Below, piece by piece: positions 15,515 to 25,919 of a stretch of 64,000 nucleotides of DNA (positions within the stretch are counted from its first letter, which is position 1; each line of letters begins with the position of its first letter). Position numbers and translations under genes: made by a program. Under the pieces are notes generated by a model. The model was not told the origin of the DNA, searched no databases, and saw only the letters and a program-made list of their open reading frames with translations. Source of the stretch: Neobacillus mesonae (lineage in GTDB: Bacteria; Bacillota; Bacilli; Bacillales; Cytobacillaceae). The stretch lies in assembly GCF_023715155.1 (NCBI RefSeq), contig NZ_JAMBNQ010000004.1, positions 1 to 64,000 of the forward strand, given 5' to 3'.

Positions 15515-16894
15515 ATGAATAAAAAGAAAATTATCATTAGTAGTCTTATTGTCATAGTTGTCTGTGCAGCTGCTGGAATGTACTATCACCAGGCAACAAG
15601 GTTTAACGCGAATGTCAAGATCAATGATACAAAAGTCGGGGGACTGACTGCTGATCAGGCATTGAAAAAATTAAAAGGAACGGTCTTAAAGAATACTGTT
15701 TATATTGGTGAAAAGAGAATTCTTGATGGAAAAGATACGAAAATGGGATTTACCCAGGAAGACCTTTCAAATGTGGAAAAACTATTAAAAAAACAACAGA
15801 CGTTTTGGCCTTCATCAAAGGAGAAAAATTATTCGTTAGTTCCTGCAAAAGAGGATCAATATCGCAGCACAACGATGAAAAAGCAGGTAGAAGAAAAATT
15901 AACTGCTATGAATAAGAGCTTAAAAGCACCTAGAGATGCTGAGGCCCACCTGCAAGAAGGGAACATCATCGTTTCTAAAAGTAAAGATGGAAAGAAATTG
16001 GATGTTTCCCAATTACTAAAGGCTTATCAAAAACAAAAATATAACAGCGAAATCCACCTGCAGCCTAAATACATACAGCCGGTTAGAGAAAATAGCCAGG
16101 TTGTAAAAAAAGAAAAGGAAAAATTGAATGAACTGCTGAAGCAAACGTTGGATTATCAGGTGCAGGATAAAGTTTATACTTTAAAAGCAGGTGAGTTAAT
16201 TAAAAATGCATCTGTGTCAAAAGATATGAAGTATACCATCAATTCAAGCGGTATTAAAGAAAGAATAGCTGAAATTAATCAATCACAGTCCACATTAAAT
16301 AAAAATTTTACATTTAAGACTCATTCGGGTTCCGTCATCACAGTAAAAGGGGAATCATACGGCTGGGCAATTGATGTAGACGATGAAACAAAAATGATTA
16401 AGAAAGCATTTGAAAGTGGAGAAAAATCTGTTAAAGCTGATAACATATATGGAATTGGCTGGAGCACTTACGGAACCGGCTACCATACGACTACTAATAA
16501 TGGAATTGGCAATACCTATGCAGAGGTATCAATCAAAGAGCAGCGTATATGGATTTATAAAAACGGCAAACTTACGGTTACAACACCAGTGGTGACAGGA
16601 AGACATAATACTCATGAAGATACACCTCCAGGAGTGTGGTATATCATGTATAAAGAAACACCATCTATCCTTGAGGGCAGTGAAGTAGGCAATCCAAATT
16701 ATAGAGTGAAAGTACAATATTGGGCACCATTTACGAACAGCGGCTGCGGTTTTCATGATGCCGGCTGGCGGACCAACTGGGCGAGCACCGCCTTTTTAGA
16801 GCATGGTTCAGGCGGCTGTGTCAATACCCCGCTTACTGCAATTAAAACGGTTTACAACAATTTAGAAAAAAATGAACCTGTTATCATCTATTAG
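15515..16894 (+). CDS. L,D-transpeptidase with peptidoglycan-binding-like repeats
   Basis: A 459-residue cell-wall enzyme. An N-terminal signal anchor (about 5-25) is followed by a region with the pattern KINDTKVGGLTADQALKKL, like the PG_binding_4 domains found before YkuD domains. The C-terminal catalytic YkuD domain (about 330-459) ends with HGSGGCVN, whose Cys is the nucleophile. It would form 3-3 cross-links or attach ligands to peptidoglycan outside the membrane. ATG 15515 is preferred over 15470, as GGAG lies eight bases before it. The gene is monocistronic, with its own terminator. Confidence 0.9.
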   Translation: MNKKKIIISSLIVIVVCAAAGMYYHQATRFNANVKINDTKVGGLTADQALKKLKGTVLKNTVYIGEKRILDGKDTKMGFTQEDLSNVEKLLKKQQTFWPSSKEKNYSLVPAKEDQYRSTTMKKQVEEKLTAMNKSLKAPRDAEAHLQEGNIIVSKSKDGKKLDVSQLLKAYQKQKYNSEIHLQPKYIQPVRENSQVVKKEKEKLNELLKQTLDYQVQDKVYTLKAGELIKNASVSKDMKYTINSSGIKERIAEINQSQSTLNKNFTFKTHSGSVITVKGESYGWAIDVDDETKMIKKAFESGEKSVKADNIYGIGWSTYGTGYHTTTNNGIGNTYAEVSIKEQRIWIYKNGKLTVTTPVVTGRHNTHEDTPPGVWYIMYKETPSILEGSEVGNPNYRVKVQYWAPFTNSGCGFHDAGWRTNWASTAFLEHGSGGCVNTPLTAIKTVYNNLEKNEPVIIY

Positions 16895-16922
16895 AATATT
16901 TAACATAAATGTTTAGATTTTA

Positions 16923-16955
16923 GAAAGCAGACATAGTGTCTGTTTTCTTTTTTTA
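16923..16955 (+). terminator. Terminator after the L,D-transpeptidase gene
   Basis: GAAAGCAGACA (16923-16933) pairs with TGTCTGTTTTC (16937-16947), one G-T pair, followed by a run of T. Confidence 0.92.
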
Positions 16956-16984
16956 TCTAGAAAATGATACAAACTAGCTTGATT

Positions 16985-17001
16985 AATCTCATTATGAGAT
17001 T
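16985..17001 (+). promoter_or_regulatory. GltC-like dyad upstream of gltA
   Basis: AATCTCATTATGAGATT is a perfect dyad around one central base. It closely resembles the box I dyad recalled for GltC, the LysR-type activator of gltAB in B. subtilis. Its centre lies about 67 bases before the start site predicted from TATAAT at 17048-17053, the usual place for a LysR recognition site. No gltC gene is in the window next to it. Confidence 0.6.
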
Positions 17002-17047
17002 GTTTTCATATAAAACATATATTGTTCAGATAGAATATTTCGCATAT

Positions 17048-17053
17048 TATAAT
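17048..17053 (+). promoter_or_regulatory. -10 box of the gltA promoter
   Basis: TATAAT with no well-spaced consensus -35 hexamer, in line with an activator-dependent promoter. Expected start of transcription is near 17060. Confidence 0.55.
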
Positions 17054-17144
17054 AAACAAGAACATTACGAGTATTTAAAACCTGAAAATGTATTGAACTT
17101 AAAGAGTCAGATGTTCTAAGAATTTTACAAAGGGGTGTTAATGA

Positions 17145-20100
17145 ATGAAACCATACAAACAACCAAAAAAACAAGGACTTTATGACCCTTTATATGAACA
17201 CGATGCCTGCGGTATTGGATTTGTTGCGAATTATCGCGGGGGAAAAACACATCAAATGATTGAAAAAGGTTTATTCATGCTTTCTCGATTAGAACATCGA
17301 GGAGGTCAAGGAAGTGAAATCGAAACCGGTGATGGCGCGGGAATAATGATTCAAATCCCCCATACATTTTTCCAACAGGAATGTTCACAATTGAACAATT
17401 TTGAAGAAGGAAACTATGGTGTTGGGATGGTTTTCTTACCGAATAACCATGAAGTGCGCGTCCAATGTGAAGAAGTATTCCAACAAATAATCGCAGATGA
17501 AGGCCAGGTATTTCTAGGCTGGAGAACGGTTCCAACAGATAATACCGGGATTGGTCAAACAGCTAAACAGGCCCAGCCTTTTATTCGGCAGATTTTTATT
17601 GGCAAATCACCAGATTTGAAGAGTGAATTGGATTTTGAACGGAAATTGTTCAGGATTCGAAAACGAACTGAAAATGCCATTCGAAAAAGTCAAACAGCTC
17701 AGGATGAATCCTTTTATGTGGTTAGTTTGTCTTCAACCACGATTGTGTACAAAGGAATGTTAACAGCCAAACAATTAGGTGAATTTTATCTAGATCTCCA
17801 GGATGAAAAGGTTGTGTCAGCCTTCGCCTTAATCCACTCACGATATAGTACGAATACTTTTCCAAGCTGGGAGAGAGCCCATCCCAATCGGTATTTAATC
17901 CATAACGGGGAAATTAATACATTGAAAGGCAATGTGAACTGGATGACCGCACGCGAAAAAATGATTGAATATTCAGATTTGGGTGCGGGTTCAGCGGAAC
18001 TATTGCCGATTATTGATAAAACTGGGAGTGATTCTGCTTCTTTCGATAATGTATTGGAATATTTGTACTTAACTGGCAGACCTTTAGCCCATGCAGCCAT
18101 GATGATGGTACCTCCGGCTTGGGAAAAGGATGATACACTGGATGACGACATAAAAGCTTTTTATGAGTTTCATAGTCATATCATGGAGCCATGGGACGGA
18201 CCGGCAGCACTTGCCTTTACCAACGGCAGACAAATTGGCGCAATGCTCGATCGAAATGGCCTTCGCCCCGCACGTTATGAAGTAACAGATGATGGAATGA
18301 TTATTTTCTCATCAGAAGCTGGTGTCCTAGATACAGAACCTGATAGGATTCTAGAAAAAGGGCGTTTAAGTCCTGGCAAAATTCTTTTGGTCGATATACA
18401 GCAAGGACGAATCATAGAGGATGAAGAAGTAAAACAACAAATGGCAAGTGCCCATCCTTACCGGAAATGGCTTGCAGAGCATAGCCTTACGATTCATGAT
18501 ATGCCGGATACCGGAAGCTATGATGAGAGTTATATTCCAATTTCCCAATTCCAGAAAGCATTTGGTTATACAAACGAAGAAGTAAAGACACGAATTATGC
18601 CAATGGCTATAGATGGAAAAGATCCAATTGGTTCAATGGGCAGCGATACCCCATTGGCAGTACTCTCCAACCGTTCACAGCTGTTATACAATTATTTCAA
18701 ACAATTATTTGCCCAGGTTACAAATCCGCCGATTGATGCCATCAGGGAACCATTTGTTACTTCTACTGCCACATTACTTGGTTCAGAGGGGAATTTGCTT
18801 CATCCTGTACCTGAAAGCTGCAAACGTATTAGATTAGAAACACCAATTTTAACAAACAATGAACTGGTAAAAATCCGGAACCTTCAATTAAAGGATTTCC
18901 AATCTAAAACATTTTCAATTGTTTTTTCGGCAACAAAAGGAAAATCAAGCTTGAAGGATGCCTTAGATAAGGTGTTCCAAATGGTTGATTCCGCTATTGA
19001 AAAAGGAGTTTCTATTATTATCTTATCTGATAAGCAGATGAATGAAGAATTTGCTGCAATTCCATCTCTGCTGGCTGTCAGTGGACTTCATCATCATTTG
19101 GTTCGAAACGGTAAAAGGACACAGGTCAGCCTCATTGTAGAAACCGGCGAAGCGCGGGATGTTCACCAAATTTGTACATTACTAGGTTACGGGGCAGATG
19201 CAATCAACCCTTATCTGGCCTACTCCACCATTCACAATCTGGTTTCTGAAGGCCAAATTAAAGATATGACAATCGATGAAGCGGTTCATAGCTTTATCAA
19301 AGCTGTTACCGGGGGAATTGTGAAGGTTCTTTCAAAAATGGGAATCTCTACGGTTCAAAGTTACCGGGGTGCACAAATCTTTGAAGCAATCGGGATTCAT
19401 TCTTCAGTAATTGATCAGTATTTCACAGGGACGACTTCTCAATTAGAGGGGATCCGTCTTGAAACAATTGGAGAAGAAACGTTAATGCGCCATCAAAAAG
19501 CATTCCAAGAGGACATGGAAAATCCGCTTGAAGCAGGAAGTGACTTTAAATGGAGAAAAGGGGGAGAAGTCCATGCCTTTGAACCCCAGACGATTCATTT
19601 GTTAAAGCAGGCCTGCCGAAAAAATGATTATCAGCTTTATAAGAATTATGCCAATAAAGCAAATCAAGAACAGCTTATTTTTATCAGGGATCTATTTGGA
19701 TTTAAAAAATCAACACCCGTTCCGCTTGAGGAAGTAGAGTCCACCCAATCCATCTGCCGCCGTTTTAAAACAGGGGCCATGTCATATGGTTCTTTAAGCC
19801 AGGAGGCTCATGAAACATTGGCGATTGCCATGAATCGAATTGGTGGTAAAAGTAATAGCGGGGAAGGCGGGGAACACCCTGACCGATATATTCCAGATGA
19901 AAATGGCGATTTACGCCGTAGTGCGATTAAGCAGGTAGCCTCCGGACGATTCGGTGTTTCCAGTCATTACTTAATGAATGCTGATGAAATTCAAATCAAA
20001 ATGGCACAGGGGGCAAAACCTGGTGAAGGAGGGCAAATCCCAGGCAATAAAGTGTACCCATGGATTGCTGAAGTGCGCGGTTCTACACCAGGTGTCAGCT

Positions 20101-21653
20101 TGATTTCACCTCCGCCGCATCACGATATTTATTCGATTGAAGATTTGGCACAGCTCATCTATGATTTAAAAAATGCTAACCCAAGGGCAAGAATCAGTGT
20201 CAAACTTGTAGCAAAATCAGGAGTTGGCACAATTGCAGCCGGTGTAGCAAAAGGGCTTGCTGATGTTATTCTAATCAGCGGCTCAGATGGAGGAACTGGA
20301 GCAGCACCAAAAACAAGCATAAGGCATGCCGGTTTACCATGGGAGCTCGGGTTAGCTGAAGCGCACCAAACATTAATATTGAATGGGCTGCGTGACCGTG
20401 TCGTCTTGGAAGCGGATGGAAAGTTGATGACTGGACGGGATGTCGTAATTGCTGCACTATTGGGTGCTGAAGAATTCGGTTTTGCAACGTCAGCCCTCGT
20501 CGTATTAGGTTGTGTACTAGTTCGTCAATGTCACCTTAATACCTGTCCTGTCGGCATTGCTACGCAAGATCCGGAATTACGTAAAAAATTCCTTGGAAAA
20601 CCAGAGCATGTGGTTAACTTTATGCAATTTATTGCACAAGATGTTCGGGAAATTATGGCTGAATTAGGTTTCAGGACGATAAATGAAATGGTAGGAAGAA
20701 CCGATCTATTGGTTCAGCATCAGCAATCATCCCAGCACTGGAAAGCAAAGGACTTAGATTTAACACCATTGCTGCATCAGCCTTTAAATGGAATAAAAGG
20801 GCAGGTTTATAACCAGCGTTCACAGGACCATGGTCTTGAAGAATCATTTGATTACACTGAATTGCTTGAGGTTTGCCAGCCTGCATTGAATCATAAACAA
20901 AAAGTAAAAGCTAGTTTTTCCATTCAAAATATTCATCGGACAGTCGGTACGATTTTGGGAAGTGAAGTGACAAAGCGATATGGACGCGAGGGTCTTCCTG
21001 AAGACACCATTCAATTACACTTTAATGGGACAGCAGGTCAAAGCTTTGGATCGTTTCTTCCAAAAGGCATTACGTTAGCTCTTGAAGGAGATGCAAATGA
21101 TTATGTTGGCAAAGGATTATCAGGTGGAAAAATCATAGTAAGTCCATCCGACAATCTGGCATTTATGCCAGAAAAGCAGAGTTATATCGGAAATGTTGCG
21201 TTTTATGGAGCCACTTCAGGCGAAGCTTATATCCGCGGTCAAGCAGGGGAACGTTTTTGCGTTAGAAACAGCGGTGCAAGTGCTGTTGTTGAAGGTATTG
21301 GTGATCACGGCTGTGAATATATGACTGGGGGCCGTGTCGTCATTCTTGGTGATATCGGCAAAAACTTCGCTGCAGGAATGTCTGGTGGAACGGCTTATAT
21401 TTTCACTGAGAGAGACTCAATTAAAAAACAGTGTAATCAAGAATTTATTGAATTTGAGCCTCTTCACGATATTTATGAACAAAATGAAGTGAAACAACTG
21501 GTATTGAAACATTATCAATTTACAGGAAGTCCATTAGCATGGGGTATTCTCCGCAATTGGGAAACATTGGTTTCCAATTGGGTAAAGGTCATTCCAATAG
21601 AATATAAACAAATGCTGCAATTGAATCAGAATAATTCGGAAATAAACATTTAG
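17145..21653 (+). CDS. gltA: Glutamate synthase large subunit
   Basis: A 1502-residue enzyme forming glutamate from 2-oxoglutarate and the amide nitrogen of glutamine. Domains in order: a class II glutaminase whose nucleophile is Cys22 (EHDACGIGF, so a 21-residue propeptide is removed), the central domain, the FMN-binding synthase barrel with CHLNTCPVGIATQ for the [3Fe-4S] cluster, and the C-terminal beta-helix with GGRVVILGDIG. Length matches Bacillus GltA. No small subunit (gltB) follows; the next gene is glutamine synthetase, 39 bases away, giving a GS-GOGAT set. The reductant may come from a small subunit coded elsewhere or from ferredoxin. Confidence 0.97.
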   Translation: MKPYKQPKKQGLYDPLYEHDACGIGFVANYRGGKTHQMIEKGLFMLSRLEHRGGQGSEIETGDGAGIMIQIPHTFFQQECSQLNNFEEGNYGVGMVFLPNNHEVRVQCEEVFQQIIADEGQVFLGWRTVPTDNTGIGQTAKQAQPFIRQIFIGKSPDLKSELDFERKLFRIRKRTENAIRKSQTAQDESFYVVSLSSTTIVYKGMLTAKQLGEFYLDLQDEKVVSAFALIHSRYSTNTFPSWERAHPNRYLIHNGEINTLKGNVNWMTAREKMIEYSDLGAGSAELLPIIDKTGSDSASFDNVLEYLYLTGRPLAHAAMMMVPPAWEKDDTLDDDIKAFYEFHSHIMEPWDGPAALAFTNGRQIGAMLDRNGLRPARYEVTDDGMIIFSSEAGVLDTEPDRILEKGRLSPGKILLVDIQQGRIIEDEEVKQQMASAHPYRKWLAEHSLTIHDMPDTGSYDESYIPISQFQKAFGYTNEEVKTRIMPMAIDGKDPIGSMGSDTPLAVLSNRSQLLYNYFKQLFAQVTNPPIDAIREPFVTSTATLLGSEGNLLHPVPESCKRIRLETPILTNNELVKIRNLQLKDFQSKTFSIVFSATKGKSSLKDALDKVFQMVDSAIEKGVSIIILSDKQMNEEFAAIPSLLAVSGLHHHLVRNGKRTQVSLIVETGEARDVHQICTLLGYGADAINPYLAYSTIHNLVSEGQIKDMTIDEAVHSFIKAVTGGIVKVLSKMGISTVQSYRGAQIFEAIGIHSSVIDQYFTGTTSQLEGIRLETIGEETLMRHQKAFQEDMENPLEAGSDFKWRKGGEVHAFEPQTIHLLKQACRKNDYQLYKNYANKANQEQLIFIRDLFGFKKSTPVPLEEVESTQSICRRFKTGAMSYGSLSQEAHETLAIAMNRIGGKSNSGEGGEHPDRYIPDENGDLRRSAIKQVASGRFGVSSHYLMNADEIQIKMAQGAKPGEGGQIPGNKVYPWIAEVRGSTPGVSLISPPPHHDIYSIEDLAQLIYDLKNANPRARISVKLVAKSGVGTIAAGVAKGLADVILISGSDGGTGAAPKTSIRHAGLPWELGLAEAHQTLILNGLRDRVVLEADGKLMTGRDVVIAALLGAEEFGFATSALVVLGCVLVRQCHLNTCPVGIATQDPELRKKFLGKPEHVVNFMQFIAQDVREIMAELGFRTINEMVGRTDLLVQHQQSSQHWKAKDLDLTPLLHQPLNGIKGQVYNQRSQDHGLEESFDYTELLEVCQPALNHKQKVKASFSIQNIHRTVGTILGSEVTKRYGREGLPEDTIQLHFNGTAGQSFGSFLPKGITLALEGDANDYVGKGLSGGKIIVSPSDNLAFMPEKQSYIGNVAFYGATSGEAYIRGQAGERFCVRNSGASAVVEGIGDHGCEYMTGGRVVILGDIGKNFAAGMSGGTAYIFTERDSIKKQCNQEFIEFEPLHDIYEQNEVKQLVLKHYQFTGSPLAWGILRNWETLVSNWVKVIPIEYKQMLQLNQNNSEINI

Positions 21654-21692
21654 AGTCAAACTACTATTATAAGAAAATTGGAGGACCCATTC

Positions 21693-23030
21693 ATGGCTAA
21701 TTCCTATACAAAAGAAAAAATAATGGAAATCGTTGCAGAACAGAATGTTCGTTTCATCCGGTTGCAGTTTACTGATTTATTTGGAGTTATTAAAAATGTC
21801 GAGATCCCAATCAGTCAATTATCAAAGGCATTGGATAATAAAATGATGTTTGATGGTTCTTCTATTGAAGGGTTTGTCCGCATCGAGGAATCTGACATGT
21901 ATTTATATCCAGATCTTGACACCTTCGTTATATTTCCATGGACAGCTGAAAAAGGGAAAGTTGCCCGTTTCATATGTGATATTTACCATCCTGACGGTAC
22001 ACCGTTTGAAGGAGACCCGCGTACCAATTTAAAGCGTCTTTTAAAGGAAATGGAGGAAATAGGCTTTAACGAATTTAATGTTGGCCCAGAACCGGAATTC
22101 TTCTTATTTAAATTAGACGATAAAAAGGAACCAACTATGGAACTAAATGATCAAGGCGGTTACTTTGATTTAGCTCCAACCGATCTAGGTGAAAATTGCC
22201 GCCGTGATATTGTGCTGGAGCTTGAGGAGATGGGCTTTGAAATAGAAGCATCACACCATGAAGTGGCTCCCGGCCAGCATGAAATTGATTTTAAATATCA
22301 AAATGCAGTGAAATCATGTGACGACATTCAAACGTTTAAACTGATTGTTAAAACCATTGCTAGAAAGCATGGACTTCATGCTACTTTTATGCCAAAACCA
22401 TTGTTTGGAATTAACGGATCTGGCATGCATTGCAACCTATCTTTATTCAAGTATGGTGAAAATGTTTTTTATGATAAGAATGGCGATCTGGAGCTTAGCG
22501 AAACAGCTATGCATTTTATTGCAGGAATTATGGCACATGTTCCTAATTTTACGGCGGTTACCAACCCGACAGTAAATTCATACAAACGTTTGGTTCCAGG
22601 ATATGAGGCCCCTTGTTATGTGGCTTGGTCCGGAAGAAACAGAAGTCCGCTGATTCGAATTCCTGCTTCACGCGGAATGGGCACACGTGTAGAAGTGCGC
22701 AGTGTAGATCCATCCGCAAATCCATATTTAGCAATGGCCGTGCTGCTTGCTGCCGGGCTGGATGGAATTAAGAATAAATTAACCCCACCGCCTTCTATAG
22801 ACCGAAATATTTATGAAATGTCTAAGGAAGAACGTCTGGAAAATGGAATCATTGATCTACCGGCAAACCTATCTCTTGCATTAGAAAATTTAAAACAGGA
22901 TGAAGTGATCATAAACGCTTTGGGACCACATTTATTTCAACATTTTGTTGAAGCAAAAGAAATTGAATGGGATTTATTTAGAACCATTGTCCATCCATGG
23001 GAGAGAGATCATTACATGACCCAATATTAG
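21693..23030 (+). CDS. glnA: Glutamine synthetase type I
   Basis: A 445-residue enzyme making glutamine from glutamate, ammonia and ATP. Close to Bacillus GlnA throughout: [17 protein letters not shown] (including the feedback-sensing Arg of the Gram-positive GSI-alpha type), GPEPEFFLF, the [13 protein letters not shown] metal-site segment, [10 protein letters not shown] and the C-terminal [12 protein letters not shown]. The ATG at 21693 follows TTGGAGGA. No glnR lies upstream; instead it is cotranscribed with gltA and the asparagine synthase gene. A second glnRA locus elsewhere would make this a paralogue dedicated to the GOGAT operon. Confidence 0.96.
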   Translation: MANSYTKEKIMEIVAEQNVRFIRLQFTDLFGVIKNVEIPISQLSKALDNKMMFDGSSIEGFVRIEESDMYLYPDLDTFVIFPWTAEKGKVARFICDIYHPDGTPFEGDPRTNLKRLLKEMEEIGFNEFNVGPEPEFFLFKLDDKKEPTMELNDQGGYFDLAPTDLGENCRRDIVLELEEMGFEIEASHHEVAPGQHEIDFKYQNAVKSCDDIQTFKLIVKTIARKHGLHATFMPKPLFGINGSGMHCNLSLFKYGENVFYDKNGDLELSETAMHFIAGIMAHVPNFTAVTNPTVNSYKRLVPGYEAPCYVAWSGRNRSPLIRIPASRGMGTRVEVRSVDPSANPYLAMAVLLAAGLDGIKNKLTPPPSIDRNIYEMSKEERLENGIIDLPANLSLALENLKQDEVIINALGPHLFQHFVEAKEIEWDLFRTIVHPWERDHYMTQY

Positions 23031-23078
23031 GCAGGATTTAGGATCGTAAAAATTTAAAATAGGGAAGAGTGATGAATG

Positions 23079-24929
23079 ATGTGTGGAATTACAGGTTGGG
23101 TTGATTGGCACCAGGACTTAATGAAGCAGGTATTCATCGTAAAAAAAATGGCGGAAACTTTAAGCAGAAGAGGACCGGACGCCTCAAATGTCTGGAGTTC
23201 ACGGCACGCATTACTTGGTCATACACGGTTAATTGTTGTCGACCCTGCCGGAGGTACGCAGCCCATGACTAAAACAAGGAATGGGCAAAGCTATACAATG
23301 GTTTACAATGGTGAGCTATATAATACAGAAGAAATTCGCAAAGAATTGCTGAAAAGAGGACATCAGTTTCGTTCCCATTCTGATACAGAAGTATTGTTAA
23401 CTTCCTATATTGAATGGGGCGAACAATGTGTAGAATATTTAAATGGCATTTTTGCTTTTGCCATATGGGATCCACATGAAAAAAAATTATTTATGGCAAG
23501 AGACCGCCTTGGGGTTAAACCGCTCTTTTACAAAGAAGGGGGAGGATCACTTTTATTCGGGTCTGAATTAAAGGCGATTCTTGCCCATCCTGAAGTAAAG
23601 CATGAGGTGGATAGAGAAGGGCTGCAGGAGGTCTTAGGACTCGGCCCTTCCCACACTCCAGGTCATGGTGTATTTCGCGGAATTAAGGAATTAAGGCCTG
23701 CACATGTCTTAAGTTATGACCAAAACGGTATAAGGGTTAGAAGGTATTGGAATGTAAAAAGCAAGCAGCATGAGCAAACATTAGCGGAATCAGTGGAGCA
23801 GGTAAGGGAACTTGTAAAAGATGCGGTGGAAAGACAATTGGTTGCTGATGTTCCTGTTTGTACCTTTTTGTCAGGCGGTATTGATTCCAGTGCCATCAGT
23901 TCCTATGCAAGTAATTATTTTAAAAAGGAAGGCCGCGGAACACTCCATACGTATTCGATTGATTATGACCGCAACGATGAATTTTTCAAGGCCAGTTCAT
24001 TTCAACCTGATCAAGATACACCTTGGATTCAAAAAATGCAGCAATATTTAGGGTCTGTCCATCATTCTGAAATTATCGATAATAAGCTGCTTGCACAATT
24101 TTTGGAAGATGCAGTTTTGGTGAGAGATTTACCAGGAATGGCGGATGTGGATTCCTCACTATTATGGTTCAGCGAGCGTATAAAAAAGGAGTTTACGGTT
24201 GCATTGTCCGGTGAATGTGCGGATGAAATTTTTGGCGGATATCCATGGTTTTATCGTGAAGAATTGCTGCTTAGGAAGGGATTTCCTTGGATGAAATCGG
24301 TGGAAGAAAGACAGCATCTGCTGCATCCACAATGGCAAAAGAAACTGAATCTAGAGGAATATGTGGATGGTCGATATCAGGAAACAATTCAGGAAGTTCC
24401 TAGACTTGACGGAGAATCTCCAATAGAAGAACGACGCCGGGAATTATTTTATCTCAATATGATTTGGTTTATGACGACATTACTGGAACGAAAGGATCGA
24501 ATGAGCATGGGAGCAAGTCTGGAAGTGCGCGTCCCCTTTGCCGACCACCGTCTTGTGGAATATGTTTGGAATATTCCTTGGGAGATGAAAATGTTAAACG
24601 GGCGTGAGAAAGGAATTTTGCGTAAGGCCATGGAAGGGGTTCTTCCAAATGATGTGCTTTATCGCAAAAAAAGCCCATACCCGAAAACTCACCACCCTGA
24701 ATACATGAAACTTGTAAAAAACCAACTAAGCAATATCCTTCAAAATAAAACCTCGCCACTACTAGAATTAGTGTCAAAACAAAAACTCCAGGAAATTATC
24801 GATTCGGATGGTTCTTCATTCAAAACACCATGGTTTGGCCAGCTTATGACCGGCCCGCAGCTAATGGCATATTTCATACAAACAAATGTCTGGCTGGAAC
24901 ATTATCAGATAAATATCATTGACAATTAA
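23079..24929 (+). CDS. asnO: Asparagine synthase (glutamine-hydrolysing), AsnO-like
   Basis: A 616-residue enzyme that makes asparagine from aspartate using glutamine and ATP. The N-terminal glutaminase domain starts with MCGITGW, so Cys2 becomes the N-terminal nucleophile; for this reason the second of two adjacent ATGs (23079) is chosen. The C-terminal synthetase domain has the PP-loop FLSGGIDSSAIS, ALSGECADEIFGGY and DRMSMGASLEVRVPFAD. Size fits B. subtilis AsnO/AsnB. AGGGAAGAG precedes it, 48 bases after glnA, so the three genes form a nitrogen-assimilation operon. Confidence 0.93.
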   Translation: MCGITGWVDWHQDLMKQVFIVKKMAETLSRRGPDASNVWSSRHALLGHTRLIVVDPAGGTQPMTKTRNGQSYTMVYNGELYNTEEIRKELLKRGHQFRSHSDTEVLLTSYIEWGEQCVEYLNGIFAFAIWDPHEKKLFMARDRLGVKPLFYKEGGGSLLFGSELKAILAHPEVKHEVDREGLQEVLGLGPSHTPGHGVFRGIKELRPAHVLSYDQNGIRVRRYWNVKSKQHEQTLAESVEQVRELVKDAVERQLVADVPVCTFLSGGIDSSAISSYASNYFKKEGRGTLHTYSIDYDRNDEFFKASSFQPDQDTPWIQKMQQYLGSVHHSEIIDNKLLAQFLEDAVLVRDLPGMADVDSSLLWFSERIKKEFTVALSGECADEIFGGYPWFYREELLLRKGFPWMKSVEERQHLLHPQWQKKLNLEEYVDGRYQETIQEVPRLDGESPIEERRRELFYLNMIWFMTTLLERKDRMSMGASLEVRVPFADHRLVEYVWNIPWEMKMLNGREKGILRKAMEGVLPNDVLYRKKSPYPKTHHPEYMKLVKNQLSNILQNKTSPLLELVSKQKLQEIIDSDGSSFKTPWFGQLMTGPQLMAYFIQTNVWLEHYQINIIDN

Positions 24930-24954
24930 AACTTGATATCCTATAGATTTTGGG

Positions 24955-24987
24955 TCAGTTCCTTCGAAAGGAGGAGCTGATTTTTTT
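24955..24987 (+). terminator. Terminator after the asparagine synthase gene
   Basis: TCAGTTCCTT (24955-24964) pairs with AGGAGGAGCTGA (24969-24980) with a small bulge, followed by seven T. Confidence 0.82.
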
Positions 24988-25073
24988 AAAAAAATAATCA
25001 TACAAATTTTGTCTTTCAGAGGATGCTCATAGGTTAAACTATTATTAGCATTTAAATGAGGAGTGTTTTATGG

Positions 25074-25841
25074 ATGAACACCAGCTTTGATATCTGTACC
25101 AGCCTTATAAGGAAGGCAAAGAATATCATTGTACTGACAGGTGCAGGAATCAGCACCGAATCAGGAATCAAGGATTTCCGCTCCAAAACCGGTGTGTACA
25201 AAATGGCACCGGAATACATACTCTCTCTTGATTATTTTTATCAGCATCCCGTTGAATTTTATCAATTTGCTATGGAGAATTTATATCATCCTGATGCAAA
25301 GCCAAATCAAGGTCATAAAATTTTAGCAAAATGGGAGGAACAAGGCAGAGTACAGCATATTATTACTCAAAATATTGATGGTCTGCACCAAAAGGCTGGC
25401 AGCAGACATGTCATTGAATTCCATGGCACAATGAAAACGGCGTCTTGTTTAAATTGCGGTAAAATCTATCCTGCTGAAGAAATGGAAGAGCGCATTCAAA
25501 CGATGCATGATTTTTATATCTGTGACCATTGTGAAACAAAAAGGGAGAGGAATAGGTATATCAAACCGGATGTCGTTTTGTTTGGAGACGCGGGTGAATG
25601 GTTTACAAAAAAGGGATTTCAATCTATTCTACAACTCATAAAACATGCAGATTGTCTTTTAGTGTTGGGAACGAGCCTGAAAGTAACTCCATTTTCAACT
25701 TTTCCACAGTATAGAAGCCAAAACGACCCAATGATTATTATTAATAGAGACGAAACCCCTTACGATTCATTGGCAGGGACTTATGTTATGCATGAATCTA
25801 TTGGGAAAATCTTAACTCAAATCGATAGGGAGTTAAGTTAG
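25074..25841 (+). CDS. NAD-dependent protein deacylase (sirtuin)
   Basis: A 255-residue sirtuin that removes acyl groups from lysine using NAD. Motifs in order: TGAGISTESGIKDFRS, TQNIDGLHQKAG, the catalytic His in EFHGTM, two Cys pairs for zinc (CLNCGK and CDHCET), VLFGDAGEW and LVLGTSLKVTP. Length fits class III/U bacterial CobB/SrtN proteins. ATG 25074 is chosen with GAGGAG about ten bases upstream; the ATG at 25056 lacks a site. It is a single gene that ends at a shared bidirectional terminator. Confidence 0.93.
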   Translation: MNTSFDICTSLIRKAKNIIVLTGAGISTESGIKDFRSKTGVYKMAPEYILSLDYFYQHPVEFYQFAMENLYHPDAKPNQGHKILAKWEEQGRVQHIITQNIDGLHQKAGSRHVIEFHGTMKTASCLNCGKIYPAEEMEERIQTMHDFYICDHCETKRERNRYIKPDVVLFGDAGEWFTKKGFQSILQLIKHADCLLVLGTSLKVTPFSTFPQYRSQNDPMIIINRDETPYDSLAGTYVMHESIGKILTQIDRELS

Positions 25842-25873
25842 TGTTAGGATACCTGAATCCATTAAAAAAGAGT

Positions 25874-25919
25874 AAAAATGCCGACTCTGATACATGTACA
25901 AATCAGAGTCGGCATTTTT
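25874..25919. terminator. Bidirectional terminator between sirtuin and PTS genes
   Basis: A perfect 18-bp stem (25874-25891 with 25902-25919) with A-rich left and T-rich right flanks, so it can work on both strands for the converging genes. Confidence 0.95.
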
